A stretch of DNA of 64,000 nt from Diphasiastrum complanatum (Eukaryota; Streptophyta; Lycopodiopsida; Lycopodiales; Lycopodiaceae), in NCBI GenBank assembly GCA_029204225.1, contig CM055112.1, positions 24,214,097-24,278,096 of the forward strand, read 5' to 3'. This document shows positions 1 to 10,740 of the stretch, piece by piece (position 1 is the first letter of the stretch; each line of letters begins with the position of its first letter). A program made the translations under genes and the position numbers. The notes under the pieces were generated by a model. It ran no database searches and had not been told where the DNA came from. It saw only the letters and a list, made by a program, of their open reading frames with translations.

Positions 1-1280
1 AAAATGACTCATAAATTTGTGACTTATAAGCGATACAAATAAACTACAGTATCACTGAGTGATATACTCTGTAATTTAAACCAACTAAACTCAGAAGTAT
101 CACTCCTCATTCAGTTAGTTGTACCTGATTTAGAAATATTTGAATGTTTAGGTGTGGGCCCAATATTAACACCACATTCAATCTGATTCCAAATCCCCCA
201 TAGGTCAATAAGTAATTCTCATCGAGATATCTTATTAACCAGCGAGTAATTGTTTCCAAACAATTCTAATCAATATGCATATGTTTTACCGACTAGTTTA
301 TGCATGCATATAAACTTGCGCAAAGAAATCTTGATCCACAAATAATTCAGACAACACATATTTAGCTGAGAATCTTGTAACTCAATTACCTCCACGAGAG
401 AATATTTCTCAAAGAGTGCTATTCCATAACCAAAATCTCGATTGGAGATTATTTCAAAAGAATATATTCTTAGAAGGAATTTCATTCCTTGCATCATCTC
501 ACGGATCCTAGTTCATACTAAGATCAAGTTGAACCCAAAAATCAAGAAATATAAACCGAGTTTCAACAACCCCTTTCTTGTAATTGAACTCTCTGGTTCT
601 AATACGAATGAATTGGATTTGTAATCAGTGTATTTTCTACTAAAAGAATGTTATCTAGATTTCAACAACATTTTTAACAACATTCTAGACTTCCCTTACA
701 TTTTGTAATTAGATTTCAACAACAATCCTTAGAAGATTCCAATAGTATCAAAAATTTCCTATCGATCATGATTGCAGAAATAGGTCCTTCATCTATACAT
801 ATTATGGATTCCTCCCGGAATCAATGCTATAGATGTTTCTCATAGATAACTTTCTATCAACCTACTTCTCCCACTTTTAACAGGCAACTACACAAGTTTC
901 AATAGGTGTCGTATCAGTCTAGATTGGCCTGAAAGAAGTCTTCAAAAATCTTGAAAGTCAAAAATATGGTGTTGCATCAACGTAACTTAATACGTCCCAA
1001 CACATTTACATGAATGACTTCTCCCAAGGTTTTCTTCGTCGTCATAAAATTTATTACCTCTAAGAAAGATTGACCCGTATAATCTGGAAAAGATTATTGA
1101 TCAGCCAAGGCAAATTAATCATAAATTAGAAAACAATGTTAATTAACCTTTTCATGTGCATCGTGAGACGACTGCTTATTATGGATTCACACAAATCACC
1201 ATCAAAACCCTCGTTTAATGCAAGTTTTAACCAAAGATAAAGTTTTGCTCAGATTCTAGGCTGAAACATTAACAGTAATA
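1..1280. other. AT-rich sequence without recognised gene
   Basis: No coding region with a recognisable family is visible on either strand; the open frames here are short (60-75 codons) and of low complexity. Short related phrases around ATTTCAACAACA recur at about 658-725, which suggests a decayed repeat, but no LTR, terminal repeat or protein similarity identifies it. None of the missing 3' exons of the methyltransferase gene was recognised here. Confidence 0.5.
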
Positions 1281-1284
1281 CAGC

Positions 1285-3310
1285 ACTGAAAGAATGGCAT
1301 GCGGAGACAAAGGAGTTATATGCTATGGGGACAGGCAAGTTTTAGAGCAGGCTACTCCACAGCGGACCAGATATTCATACTGAGATGTATCATTGAGGCG
1401 GCAAAGTTCAGGAAACAAAGAGTCTATTGTTGCTTCGTGGACTTCCGCAAAGCATTTGATTCGGTTCCGCAACACTTGCTGCTCCAGCGTTTGGCATCCC
1501 TTGGTTTCTCACAGGAGGTCATTGCTGCTATCATCACATTATATGGAGTTTTGGCCCGTTTCGTGATGGTGATGGATGGTCTTCATATATTCAATAGTAC
1601 GGTCGAAGTAAAGGCAGGGATGTCCTTTATCACCCACAGCCTTTTTGCTCTATACATTGACGACCTTGAGCGATCATTCGGGAAGAAAGTGGAGATGGCT
1701 GTCCTCTAGCAGATATTGTTATCCCTATCCTTCTTTATGTAGATGATGTGCTTTTACTATCCAGTTCCGCTGCAGGACTTCAGTGACATCTGGATGCCTT
1801 GTATACGTTCTGTCAGATATGGGGGCTGATGGTGAACATTGGTAAGACTAAGGTTATGGTGTTTAACACCAGCAAGCAGCATATGAGAGACACTATGTTC
1901 TATTTTGATGGACAACCTCTCGAGATAGTGGCGTCTTACACATACCTGGGTGTTCTCTTTTCTGGTCCATTGCTTTCTTTTAGACCGTCTACATTGGCTA
2001 GACTCTGCAAGGGGCGCTCTGCTCTTGTTCAGATGGAGATGTTTTCCTCTCCTTATTACGTGCATGACCCAGACACACGTTGTCGCCTCTTTTCTTCAAC
2101 TGTTTCTCCAGTGGCACTATATTCAGCAAAGACATGGTGCCCAGACTTATCTAGAGACACTTGGCGTGACATCTCGCATTTGCAGATTCGCATGCTTAGC
2201 CGGATGATTCGGGCCAAGCAGTCCGTTCCTCATGAGATTATTCTGCGGAGTTTGCTTCTCCTCCACTAATTGTCGAGGCTATTTTCAGGATCATTACGTT
2301 CATTCACAGAATCTCGGAGCTTGACTCTTCCAAATACGTGGTAGCGGCTTTTACATCTTCTTGCACTTTGGCTGGGCAGCGGGCTAAGTCTTCATGGTTT
2401 CAGTATGCTTCGGACTTTCTACATAGCTGGGGATTATCTATGTCTGATCTCCCAAATGGGGACTCATGCATTCATTCGCCGACAGATCTACAGAGCATAG
2501 ATACATATTGTTTGGTCACACCTAGATCCTTCACGAGTTAAGCTTTAGTTATACCGCCTTCACTTTCTTCACCTGGAAGACTCAGGGCTTCCTGTCAGAC
2601 CGAGTTATCTCTCTCAACCGTTGTCTTTTGGCCTGCACTACCGCATTGGTCAGCTTCGGGTCTCTTCTCATCAGCTCGCCATTGAGACCGGCAGATACAC
2701 AAACACGCCACGACCATTACGGATTTGTCGGTGCTGTACATTACAGGAGGCTGAGGATGAGTTTCACTTTATTTTCTTATGTCCAGCTTACTATGAGATC
2801 AGAGGGAGATACCATTGTCTCTATCGGGACACTCCACTCACGCTTGGGTTCCTTCTTTGCCTATTCAGATGCGAGATGTGTTGGTTTACTTTTACGAGAG
2901 ATGTTCTCCTTGAGATCTTCACTTCTATTGGATGATCAGGATGTTGACCGCAGCCAGCCACATATTACACTTTTCTTTCAGAAAAGAGTTAGGGGAGGAT
3001 ACTTCTGATAGTGAGATTGACATTCCAGCTCGTCGACAGAAGCTCCAGCGTTTTCCTCGACCATCCAGAGTTCGTTATCAGAGGCCACCATGTGCCTCAC
3101 ACCAGATCACACAGTTTTTCTCTCTCAGTTAGTGAGTTTTATTCCTCCGCGTAGCTGGTGGTTAAGCTACTGCTTTTGTACCCTCACCATAGCTGGAGGT
3201 TAAGCTTTGCTTTTATTTCAAGTTTATGTCTGTTTTTAGTTTTAGCTGATAGAAATAAGTCCGGCATGGACAATGCTCCTTTCTGATGTACTTTTTCTTT
3301 GTCTTATGTG
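1285..3310 (+). mobile_element. LINE-A, 5'-truncated non-LTR retrotransposon
   Basis: A decayed 3' portion of a LINE closely related to LINE-B. It keeps reverse-transcriptase block VYCCFVDFRKAFDSVP (about 1422-1470), a degraded ADD block (LYVDDVLLLSS, about 1733-1762), the KTKVMVFNTS / YTYLGVLFSGP stretch (1840-1970) and the C-terminal Cys-His region with ICRCC and FHFIFLCPAYYEIRG (about 2727-2805). The reading frame is broken several times, and the QGCPLSP block of LINE-B is corrupted. The 3' UTR has two short near-repeats (TAGCTGG..GTTAAGCT) at 3150-3210. The element ends in a pyrimidine microsatellite, next to which LINE-B starts. The 5' boundary near 1285 is approximate. Confidence 0.85.
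1299..3010 (+). pseudogene. LINE-A ORF2 remnant (reverse transcriptase and C-terminal Cys-His region)
   Basis: Coding remnant in at least four frames: 1299-1709 (RT fingers/palm, FRKAFDSV), 1799-2269 (post-palm, KTKVMVF, then RMIRAKQSVPHEIIL), 2338-2541, and 2621-2935 (LAIETGRYTNTP, CxxC..HxxxxC). In-frame stops include a TGA where LINE-B has a CGA arginine codon (GLQ*HLDAL against GLQRHLDAL), a C-to-T change. It cannot encode an active reverse transcriptase because the palm blocks are split by frameshifts. What remains follows LINE-B in the same order, so this is an old copy of the same family and not a host gene. Confidence 0.8.
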
Positions 3311-3366
<56 letters not shown>

Positions 3367-3372
3367 TCTCTG
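3311..3372. repeat. (CT)n microsatellite at the LINE-A/LINE-B junction
   Basis: An almost pure CT tract with one interruption (CATC). It lies between the 3' end of LINE-A (GTACTTTTTCTTTGTC..) and the first bases of LINE-B (GAGCGAGATGGCTGCTG). It could be the replication tail of LINE-A, the insertion target of LINE-B, or both. Confidence 0.95.
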
Positions 3373-3483
3373 AGCGAGATGGCTGCTGCTGCTGACTTCC
3401 TCCATCGCTGCTGCTGCTGCCCTGGCCTAGCTCGCCCTACCCTGGTCGCACTCACCTCCCCCCCCTGACCTCCATCGCACTCA

Positions 3484-4569
3484 ATGGCCAGGAAAAAGGG
3501 GAGCCCTCGCTCCCCTTCCTCTCTTTCGCTACCCCTTCCCTCTCCTTTGCAGCTTGTCGCTGGCCCTTCATACACCCCCTCGCTGCCTACTCCCTCTCTC
3601 ACCACCTCTCCCACCCCCTCACTGGCCCTTCCCACCCCCTCGCTGCCTGCTCAGCCTACTCCCGCCCCTCCCACCCCCTCGCTGGCCCTTCCCACCCCCT
3701 CGCTGTCTGCTCAGCCTACTCCCGCCCCTCCCACCCCCTCGTTGGCCCTTCCCAACCCCTCGCTGCCTGCTCACAGTCCTCCCCCCTCTTCCTTGGCCCT
3801 CTCCTTTCTCCATGGTTCTCCTGCCCCCTCCCATTATCCTCTCCCATTCCCTAAAGAAGCCTACTCTCATACGAAAGCATTTGAACAGTACCTTCTCTCT
3901 TGCATGGAACAGATTACACTGGAATCTAGCTATCTGAGGATGGAAATGGGTCAATCGAAAACCACAATACAAGCTATGGCAATCGAGAAGCAAACTATGA
4001 TGGCCCGGATCATATCTTTGGAAGAGACCTTGAGCAGGAAAGAAGAACCCGCCAGCACCACAAAGATCCAAGAATTGGAGGAACGGATTGAGCAACATAA
4101 GGAGGAAACCAAAACATGGGCCTCTCTATTCAAGGAAGACGCTAAAGAAGGTACACACACTTTCAATAGCGTCATCTCAGCCACCATATCCGAAGAAGGA
4201 ATGCGGAAGTATAAATCTCTGAATGTGCGGGTGCGAGGAATTGAAGATACTAAGGCTCCAGTTACTGAAGCATCCAGTTTCCTCACGGATACACTTTCCC
4301 ACCATCACAACGGAATGGAAAAAGCGTGGAGAACTAAAAGAGATCCAACTACACTCATCATACGGTTCACGGGAATAGAGGAGCGGCAAGCTGTCCTTAG
4401 GCTACGAGCTAGGCTGAGAGGTACCCTTGTCTTCATGGACGATGATCTCACACCTATGCAAGTTGCCGAAAGGAGGAAGGTTTTCAGCGAAGCCAAAGCA
4501 CTGGGAAAAAAGGTGATATATCGGGAGGGTAAGGCCCGATACATTGACCCCCAAAAATCTGAGGCATAG
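3484..4569 (+). CDS. LINE-B ORF1 protein, L1 ORF1p-like
   Basis: Intact 361-codon frame starting MARKKGSPRSP. Residues 15-120 are Pro/Ser/Thr-rich with tandem LPTPSLPAQPTPAPPTPS units. Residues 125-240 are charged and heptad-like, consistent with a coiled coil (for example IQELEERIEQHKEETKTW). From about residue 243 (RKYKSLNVRVRGIED) to the end the pattern matches the L1 ORF1p RNA-binding and C-terminal domains: a VRGI strand, then PTTLIIRF, LRARLRGTLVFMDDDLTP and ERRKVFSEAKALGKK. Such proteins coat the LINE RNA and act as trimers in animals (known for the family). I saw no CCHC zinc knuckle, unlike many angiosperm L1 ORF1 proteins. Assignment is from motif pattern only. Confidence 0.75.
   Translation: MARKKGSPRSPSSLSLPLPSPLQLVAGPSYTPSLPTPSLTTSPTPSLALPTPSLPAQPTPAPPTPSLALPTPSLSAQPTPAPPTPSLALPNPSLPAHSPPPSSLALSFLHGSPAPSHYPLPFPKEAYSHTKAFEQYLLSCMEQITLESSYLRMEMGQSKTTIQAMAIEKQTMMARIISLEETLSRKEEPASTTKIQELEERIEQHKEETKTWASLFKEDAKEGTHTFNSVISATISEEGMRKYKSLNVRVRGIEDTKAPVTEASSFLTDTLSHHHNGMEKAWRTKRDPTTLIIRFTGIEERQAVLRLRARLRGTLVFMDDDLTPMQVAERRKVFSEAKALGKKVIYREGKARYIDPQKSEA
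3610..3775 (+). repeat. Tandem repeat in LINE-B ORF1 coding the Pro-rich segment
   Basis: Roughly 60-bp direct repeats (core CCCACCCCCTCGCTGGCCCTT), in frame, encode repeated LALPTPSLPAQPTPAPPTPS blocks. The unit length is a multiple of three, so copy number can change without breaking ORF1. Confidence 0.85.
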
Positions 4570-4619
4570 GGATTTGGGCCCCCCGGACTTAGGAGCGGTT
4601 CGGGGGCCCTCACAAAAGC

Positions 4620-5051
4620 ATGCAGTTAAGTTTATGGAACTGCAATGGTATCCATTCTTCAGCTACAGCAGGAGACTTTAGAGATTTTTGTACTACAGGG
4701 GATATCCTTATACTTACTGAGACACATGAGAGTCTTGAGAGAGGACTTCCTTGCATTGAGAGATTTTGCTGGCTTTCTACTTGCAGAGGGAAGACGAGGG
4801 CACTGACTAGTCGCGGTTCAGGTGGTGTTGCTTGCTTATTTCGAGACTCTCTCCAGCCATGGGTCGAGCTACTATACACTGACGAGCAGGCTCGCTATAT
4901 CTGGATCAGGTTGGACCACAGGTTGATGGAGTTAGATCGTGACATATTCTTGGCTATTTGTTATTTCCCCCCAGAGACATCAGCTTTCACCTCAGAGGAG
5001 GAGTCATCACTTCATTTCATCCTTCTCTGTACACCGCACCACTCTTTTTGA
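4620..5051 (+). pseudogene. LINE-B ORF2, N-terminal half of AP-type endonuclease
   Basis: This frame starts MQLSLWNCNGIHS and carries early motifs of the exonuclease-endonuclease-phosphatase fold: a WNCNGI start (Asn ligand) and ILILTETH (catalytic Glu). The frame then goes through ARYIWIRL and AICYFPPE and stops at 5051. The later endonuclease motifs (GDFNA, SDH) are missing; the sequence moves directly into the spacer before the RT. LINE-D keeps LTGDFNARQS at about 15770, so LINE-B lost this part by internal deletion near 5000. The normal enzyme nicks target DNA to prime reverse transcription. Confidence 0.75.
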
Positions 5052-5081
5052 TCATTCATATCTCTCACTCTCTGTCGGTCA

Positions 5082-7789
5082 TCTCCACATCACACCTATT
5101 TTCTCTTCGACCCCTACAGCTAAACCCACCTACCACTACACTTCACATCAAACACCACTATACAGAGAAGCCCTCTCCGATCTCCTTACCTATTTCCCAT
5201 ATGAGCATACTTTAGAGGAGCAATCCCTCTTTCTTGTCCAGACCATCCATACTGCAGCTTCCATTGCCTTTTCATCCCCACGGCCCAAAAGACCAGCAAC
5301 GTCATAGACCCTATAACCCCTGGTATGATCAGGAATGCATCCAGCTACATCAAAACCTCATATATGCTTGCTCCCATCTTCCTCATCTGACCAAAACCAT
5401 ATCTCGTGTCTACCGCAGAACCACCAAAAAAAAGAAAATCGCATACAAGATTGGTCAGGGTAAGAAACTGATGGATCTCCTCTTTAGTTCTTCCTCAGGT
5501 TCATTCTGGAAGAGGTTCCTTCCACTGTCACCCCCACCACCACGGATCACAGACCTCAGCACTTGGGTCGCATATGCCACATCATTGTACACCATCCCAG
5601 ATACCCCTCCTCTTCCCACCTCCTGTCTCACGGATACTTCTGCCATATTCACTAACGAACTTATAGAAAAGGCCATCACACGATTCCATTCCCATAAAGC
5701 CAAAGACATTGATGAGCTAGAGGCTGAACTTCTAAAGTATGCTCCCGGCATCCTCTCACCCTTTCTCTCCATCCTATTCAACCGAGCTGTCACCTCTGAT
5801 TTTCCCTCTCCATGGTCCACAAACCTCATTCACCCTATCCACAAAGGCGGGGACCCCATGAAAGTTGACAACTACCGCACCATTATGATCAGTCACCTAT
5901 TCGCTAAAGTATATGGTTCTATCCTACAGTCAGAGATCAGTACAGAGATGGATGCTAGATCACTCCATGCCATTGGACAGGCGGGTTTCAGATCGGGATA
6001 TACTACATCGGATCATATCTTCACTTTGAGGTCCATCATTGAGGAGGCTAAGGCCAAGAGGGAGCGCGTATACTGCTGCTTTGTGGATTTCCGCAAGGCA
6101 TTTGACTCCGTGTCTAGGCATTTATTGATACAAAGACTTCATGATCGGGGCTTTCAGGAGGATACTATACAGGCGGTACTAGCATTGTACAGGCGAGTTA
6201 TTGGCAGGGTCCGACTATCAGGAGTTATTTCACCGGAGGTTGTCAGTACTATTGGTGTCAAACAGGGATGTCCACTCTCTCCTACACTTTTTGGTCTTTA
6301 CATTGACGAGCTAGAGCATGTTATACAGAGTGAAGGGTTGTACATTGGGCGACCTCATTATTGCTATTCTCCTTTATGCTGATGATGTGGTTTTGCTTTC
6401 ACGGACGAGAGAGGGCTTGCAGCGACACTTAGATGCTCTTCTTTCTTTCTGCACACGATGGGGTTTGTCGGTGAATGTGGCCAAAACTAAGGTTATGGTG
6501 TTCAACACCTCTAGGTCTTTCATGATGCGGCAGGAGCTTCTATGGGATGGTCATCCCCTAGAGGTTGTTGATTCCTATACATATCTAGGAGTACTATTCT
6601 CGGGGCCTACGTTCAGCATGAGACACGCAGCTATTTCACGGGTACGGAAGGGCTATGCCTCACTGATAGATTTGGAGAGACTATGTTTCCGCTCACACAT
6701 CAGAGATGCGACTAGTAAGTGTCGGCTCTTTGACACTATGGTTGTGCCCTCAACTATGTATGCTTCCGAGACATGGAGTATGGGTCTGACAGCTACTGAC
6801 TGGGCATATATCTCCCGGCTCCAGATTCGTTTGCTCTCACGGATGATACGGGCTAAGCCCTCAGTACCACACCAGATTATCTTGGCGGAGTTCGCGGTCC
6901 CCCCCCATTCAGATTGAGGCCTTATTCCATATTGTGACATTCATACAGAGGGTAGAGGATCTTCAGGACGGGGGTACACATTATGTAGTTGCAGCTTTAT
7001 CTTCATCCCGGCGCCTACACTCAGAGGGACACCTTTTCTCATGGTACTCCCAAGCTTGCCGTCTCCTCTCCACATTGGGTATCCAGATTAGTGATCTACC
7101 TGCAGGCACCCACCAGTACATCAAAGGCCTCCTTTACAGATCATATCTTCATACCACTTGGCAGGGCCCATTGGGGACCAAGAGTGAATTTTATCGTACA
7201 CACTTTCCATCTCTTGATCCGGCTGGCTGCCCCATAGTATCTGGTTATTTGTTGGAGCATATCACATAGTCTGCGGATAGCGATGGGTCAGTTTCGGGTT
7301 TCTTCACATCAGCTGGCTATCGAGACTGGCAGATACAGTGGCACCCCACGAGAGGACCGGCTCTGTAGTATGTGTGTTACGCATGAGACTGAGGACGAGT
7401 CACATTTCCTCTTCAGATGTCCAGCCTACTATGAGATACGGGGGCGGTACTACTGCTTGTTCAGAGAGCACCCAGTTACACTTTCTACCTTGATATCTTA
7501 TGAGGACCCTAGATGTGTCGCACTTATGATCCGAGAGATGTCAGACCTGAGGAGGAGGAGACTAGATGGTACACCCCTGACACAGCTGAGCATTGATGAG
7601 TGCATATCCCGTCGGAGACAGAGATCCGAGGTACCCATAGGCAGCGACTCAGATGGAGAGGCCGAGATTCCGGACTCCTTCGTACACCGGCATCAGAGAC
7701 CATGTCGACGGCCAGAGAGACAGTCAGTTAATAGATCACAGCCCAGAGCGCCACGGCAGCAGAGACGACACCGACGGCCTATCCGGTGA
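5082..7789 (+). pseudogene. LINE-B ORF2, reverse transcriptase and C-terminal Cys-His region
   Basis: RT blocks in order: LIHPIHKGGDPMKVDNYRTI (about 5828), GQAGFRSGYTTSDHI, VYCCFVDFRKAFDSV (about 6070), IGVKQGCPLSPTLFGLYIDEL (about 6255-6310), then after a frameshift LLYADDVVLLSRT (catalytic YADD, about 6372), WGLSVNVAKTKVMVFN and YTYLGVLFSGP. A second frame (6934-7269) continues the post-RT region. A third (7283-7789) has LAIETGRY, CSMC..H..C (CSMCVTHETEDESHFLFRC) and an Arg-rich tail. Three frameshifts (about 6330, 6915, 7270) break a single ancestral ORF. The ED-HFLF-CPAYYEIR tail recalls many animal LINEs more than the zf-RVT tail of angiosperm L1; that comparison is from memory. Confidence 0.85.
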
Positions 7790-8066
7790 CAGAGGTCCAG
7801 GGCACATCTAATCACACCCTCACAGCATACCATCCACCATTTCTTTCATGTTGATGGGCATCGTGATATATGATTCCAGGCTATTGGATCCTGACTGGGC
7901 CAGCTGTCTTTATGCATTGTATTTGCAGTTATTTAGTTTTTATAGATGATTGAGCTTTAAGCTCCTATGTGCACACTTGACATGTACCTTTTCTTAGTCC
8001 AATGTACCTTAGGGTATTCAAAGACATTAATAAAATCTTTCTTTCTTTCTTTCTTTCTCTCATAGG
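7790..8066 (+). other. LINE-B 3' UTR and pyrimidine tail
   Basis: Non-coding 3' region ending CAAAGACATTAATAAAATC followed by (TTTC)n to about 8066. Instead of a poly-A tail, the element ends in a pyrimidine microsatellite. The next element (LINE-C) begins immediately after. Confidence 0.8.
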
Positions 8067-9143
8067 TCCTGACACAGGAGGGACATCTCACGTATCATAA
8101 GTGCCACACATCTAGGGTCCTCATATGAGATGAGGGATCGTAATGTAACTGGTGTCTGACGAAAAAGGCAATGATATCGTCCTCTAATCTCATAGTAAGC
8201 TGGGACATGTGAAAAGGAAATGCTCCTCTGTCTCAACCATAGATAATGAGCATAACTGACAAAAACGCTCGTCATGTGGGGTACCCTGGAAGCGTCCAGT
8301 CTCAATCGCCAACTGGTGTGAGGACACTCGGAACTGGCCCAGAATAAATCGGAGCCCATGAGATAGCCCTGAGGTGAGATAGTGTGGTAAAACTGGAAAC
8401 CCAACTGTGTCTAGCTCCAGAAAGTGTGTCCTGTAATAGTCGGGTTTGACCCCGAGCTGTCCTTGCCATGTCCGGCTCAGGTATGCCCTATAGAGAAAGC
8501 GTCTGATATGCTCATGGGTGCCCGATGGAAGGTCTGTGATAGAAATCCCAAGTGTATCCAGTATCCGGGAGGCCTGAGAAAACCATGATAGTCGATGCCC
8601 CTGACCATAAAGGTCTCGCGATGAGGCAAGTGCCGTCTGTGTGTATCTCTGCTCATTTGTGGGTAACGTCATAATACGCTGAATATGTAGAATAAGTTGA
8701 AAGATGGCGAATAGCTGAATGGGAGGGACTGCGAACTCTGTCAGGATAATCTGATGTGGGACAGATGGCTTAGCCCGTATCATACGAGATAGCATGAGAA
8801 CCTGCAGTCGTGAAATGCTGGCCCAATCCGAAAATGTAAGACCTGCACACCATACCTCTGCTGCGTATAGGGCTGTGGGAGTAATGAGAGTATCAAAAAG
8901 CTGACATTTACTCGAGGCATCCCGAATAAACCGTCTGAAACAGAAGCGCTCTAACTGGACAAGGGAGGCGTGACCCTTACCAAGTCTGGCGGAGGCTGCC
9001 TGTCGCATGCCAAAGATAGGACCTGTAAAAAGCACGCCAAGGTAAGTGTAAGAAGATACGACCTCCAAGGGTTGCCTATCAAAGATGAGTTCCTGGCGCT
9101 GCATAAAAGCTCTCGACAGCTCAGCACACCTATCCAGACTCAC
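8067..9143 (-). pseudogene. LINE-C inverted 5' segment (post-RT region of ORF2)
   Basis: Minus-strand frame 9143-8190 (RQPLEVVSSYTYLGVLFTGP, then RMIRAKPSVPHQIILTEF, LAIETGRFQGTP, CQLCSLSMVETEEHFLFTC) followed by a shifted frame with AYYEIRGRYHCLFRQTP and YEDPRCVALMIREMS. It matches LINE-B 6560-7545. RT catalytic blocks are absent because of 5' truncation. Confidence 0.85.
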
Positions 9144-9340
9144 AGTCTCAGATTACATCCTTTTTCTCTCGCCGGAGATCACGCTCTGATGCAGACATGA
9201 CTAACAGCGATTGCGACGACATTCCCAGACCTAGGATACAGAGACGACGCATCACCCAGCCTCAGGCGGTCACGAGAGTTACACGCCCTACCAGACCTCT
9301 TACACAGAGACACACTATACATGCTCCTGTTCACAGGTGA
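9144..9340 (+). pseudogene. LINE-C ORF2 C-terminal tail
   Basis: Plus-strand continuation of the ORF2 tail, Arg-rich (SRRRSRSD, RPRIQRRR), ending at a TGA near 9340. It aligns in order with the LINE-B tail (SRRRQRSEV...), which fixes the inversion junction near 9143. Confidence 0.7.
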
Positions 9341-9640
9341 CGTCAGCGGGCTCCTGCACTTCCTCATGCTACAGCTCTCATTACATCCTTCTACAGCGCC
9401 AGTACAGACCTGGCATCTTGACATGGACACATTTGACTACCATGCACAGAGATTATCATTTATGTAGTTATCTTAACTTGTACTAGATGTTTCCTTTTTT
9501 TTCTTTATTCAGTTTTTGGAGGCATTTACACGCTCCACGGTTACCACATACTTGACATGTATTTCCTCAGTCTTATATGCCTTTTGGCATGGAAAAGACA
9601 TTAATAAAGCTTCTTTTTCTTCTTCTTCTCTCTCTCTCTC

Positions 9641-9998
9641 TGTTACGAGCTCGTAACCAGTGCCGAACCCTAGAGGACACAGATAGGTCAGACACCACAG
9701 TCAGGGTCGTGTCCAGCGTACATGACCAACAGGGCAAGACAGTGTGAGCAGTGTGCCCCAGCACGGTCCATAGCTATGGTGGGCCTAACACAGCCTAGGG
9801 ACCCTATCAGTAGGATAGGGCTCCCAATTGGGTCCCGACGTGCAGTCGGCCACGTCAGTGCCACGTGGCCGACACTTGGCAGTTCCATGCTACCAGTCCT
9901 CACACTGGGCTAGGAGGGGCTTACTCTATATCAGAGGGTAGGCAAGGTTGGGTGGATCAATTAGTGTTTGCCCTACTGTGGTGTTAGGATCTATTACA
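9641..9998 (+). repeat. gypsy-1 5' LTR
   Basis: Starts TGTTACGAGCTCG and ends CTATTACA, giving the usual TG...CA ends; 358 bp. It contains a G-box-rich inverted motif (GTCGGCCACGT..CCACGTGGCCGAC, about 9846-9872) and CTATATCA near 9926, a possible core promoter. It is repeated at 14038-14379. Confidence 0.9.
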
Positions 9999-10012
9999 CT
10001 GGTATCAGAGCC
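9999..10012 (+). promoter_or_regulatory. gypsy-1 primer-binding site (tRNA-Met)
   Basis: CTGGTATCAGAGCC follows the LTR directly; TGGTATCAGAGC is the common plant retrotransposon site complementary to the 3' end of initiator tRNA-Met. Confidence 0.9.
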
Positions 10013-10740
10013 ATCTCCATCCTAGGGAGTTCAGGAGCAGCACTAGAGAAAGCTATCAGAAGATAGGAAATGTTTCTCAGTTTCTCAAGAAAGATTAGAG
10101 GAGGAGAATCGTTGTAGGTGCAGCTTTCAAACCCTTGAAATTCACTGAGAATTTACAGTTGTAGGAAGTAGAATTCCTTCTGTAGGTAAATCACTGGAAA
10201 GGCAGCAATCTATATCAGATTTCAGACATCTGACAGGAGATTTTAGAAAGGATTTAGAGTAGAAACCAGCGAGCAGGTCCATCGCTGTAGGATCAGACAT
10301 CTACCTCTGAAATTTTAGAGAATTCCAAGGAAGTCTGAGGGGTTTTCAAGCAAATTTTCCTAGCAGGGCCAGCGCTGGACATGGAGGTGATAAAGTGGAA
10401 TTTCATCCCTGTTTTTCGAGATTTCTCAGAAGTTTGAGCTTCAAACTTGATTGCCACAGACCAGCGACCTACCAGCTGAAGTCAACTCAGAGATTCAAGC
10501 GGATTTTTGAGTTGTAAATTGAACAAATTGGGCCAGACAGGTTGTTGTCCAGACAGCGAGGGCAGGGACTTCAAAAATTCCGGATTTTTCTTGCATATTT
10601 CCGGTTTTTACTCAGTTTGTTGGAGCCCCACACCTTAAATCAGATCAGTCAGCTACTCAACTCAAGAACCGGGAAATTTGACACCGTTTTGACAACTGGG
10701 ATTTTCCAGGACAGCAGATCTGAAATCTTGGGTGAAAGAG
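10013..10740 (+). other. gypsy-1 leader, gag missing
   Basis: About 0.7 kb between primer site and protease remnant without a gag-like frame or CCHC knuckle. In gypsy-2 gag occupies about 0.9 kb, so gypsy-1 appears to have lost gag and most of the protease by internal deletion. Confidence 0.6.

Larger units (their letters stand above)
3374..8066 (+). mobile_element. LINE-B, near full-length two-ORF non-LTR retrotransposon
   Basis: The most complete LINE in the window, about 4.7 kb. Order: GC-rich 5' leader with GCTGCTG runs, ORF1 (3484-4569), short spacer, ORF2 (from 4620; endonuclease start, reverse transcriptase, C-terminal Cys-His region ending 7789), a 3' UTR of about 230 bp, then AAGACATTAATAAAA followed by a (CTTT)n tail. 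The 3' motif AGACATTRATAAA plus pyrimidine tail is shared with LINE-C (about 9596) and LINE-D (about 17460), so it is the family terminus. The copy is inactive: ORF2 lacks the second half of the endonuclease and has frameshifts at about 6330, 6915 and 7270. Confidence 0.9.
8067..9640. mobile_element. LINE-C, 5'-truncated copy with internal inversion (twin priming)
   Basis: About 1.57 kb. The left two thirds (8067 to about 9143) read on the minus strand from YTYLGVLFTGP through LAIETGRF and the Cys-His region to MIREMS. The right third (about 9144-9640) reads on the plus strand and continues the same protein from SRRRSRSDADM to its stop near 9340, then the 3' UTR, AAGACATTAATAAAGC and a TTC/TC tail. 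The two halves are adjacent in element coordinates but opposite in orientation, which is the product expected from twin-primed reverse transcription. A 358-bp LTR begins right after the tail. Confidence 0.85.

Noticed and set aside
1-1280. Search for the missing MET1 3' exons (motifs IX-X, QIGNAVPPP-like text)
   Set aside because: Nothing resembling these motifs was seen on the minus strand between 1 and 17506.
3213-3635. Minus-strand ORF with RERERERE runs, and similar ORFs across other (CT)n tracts
   Set aside because: Translation of a CT microsatellite; not a protein gene.
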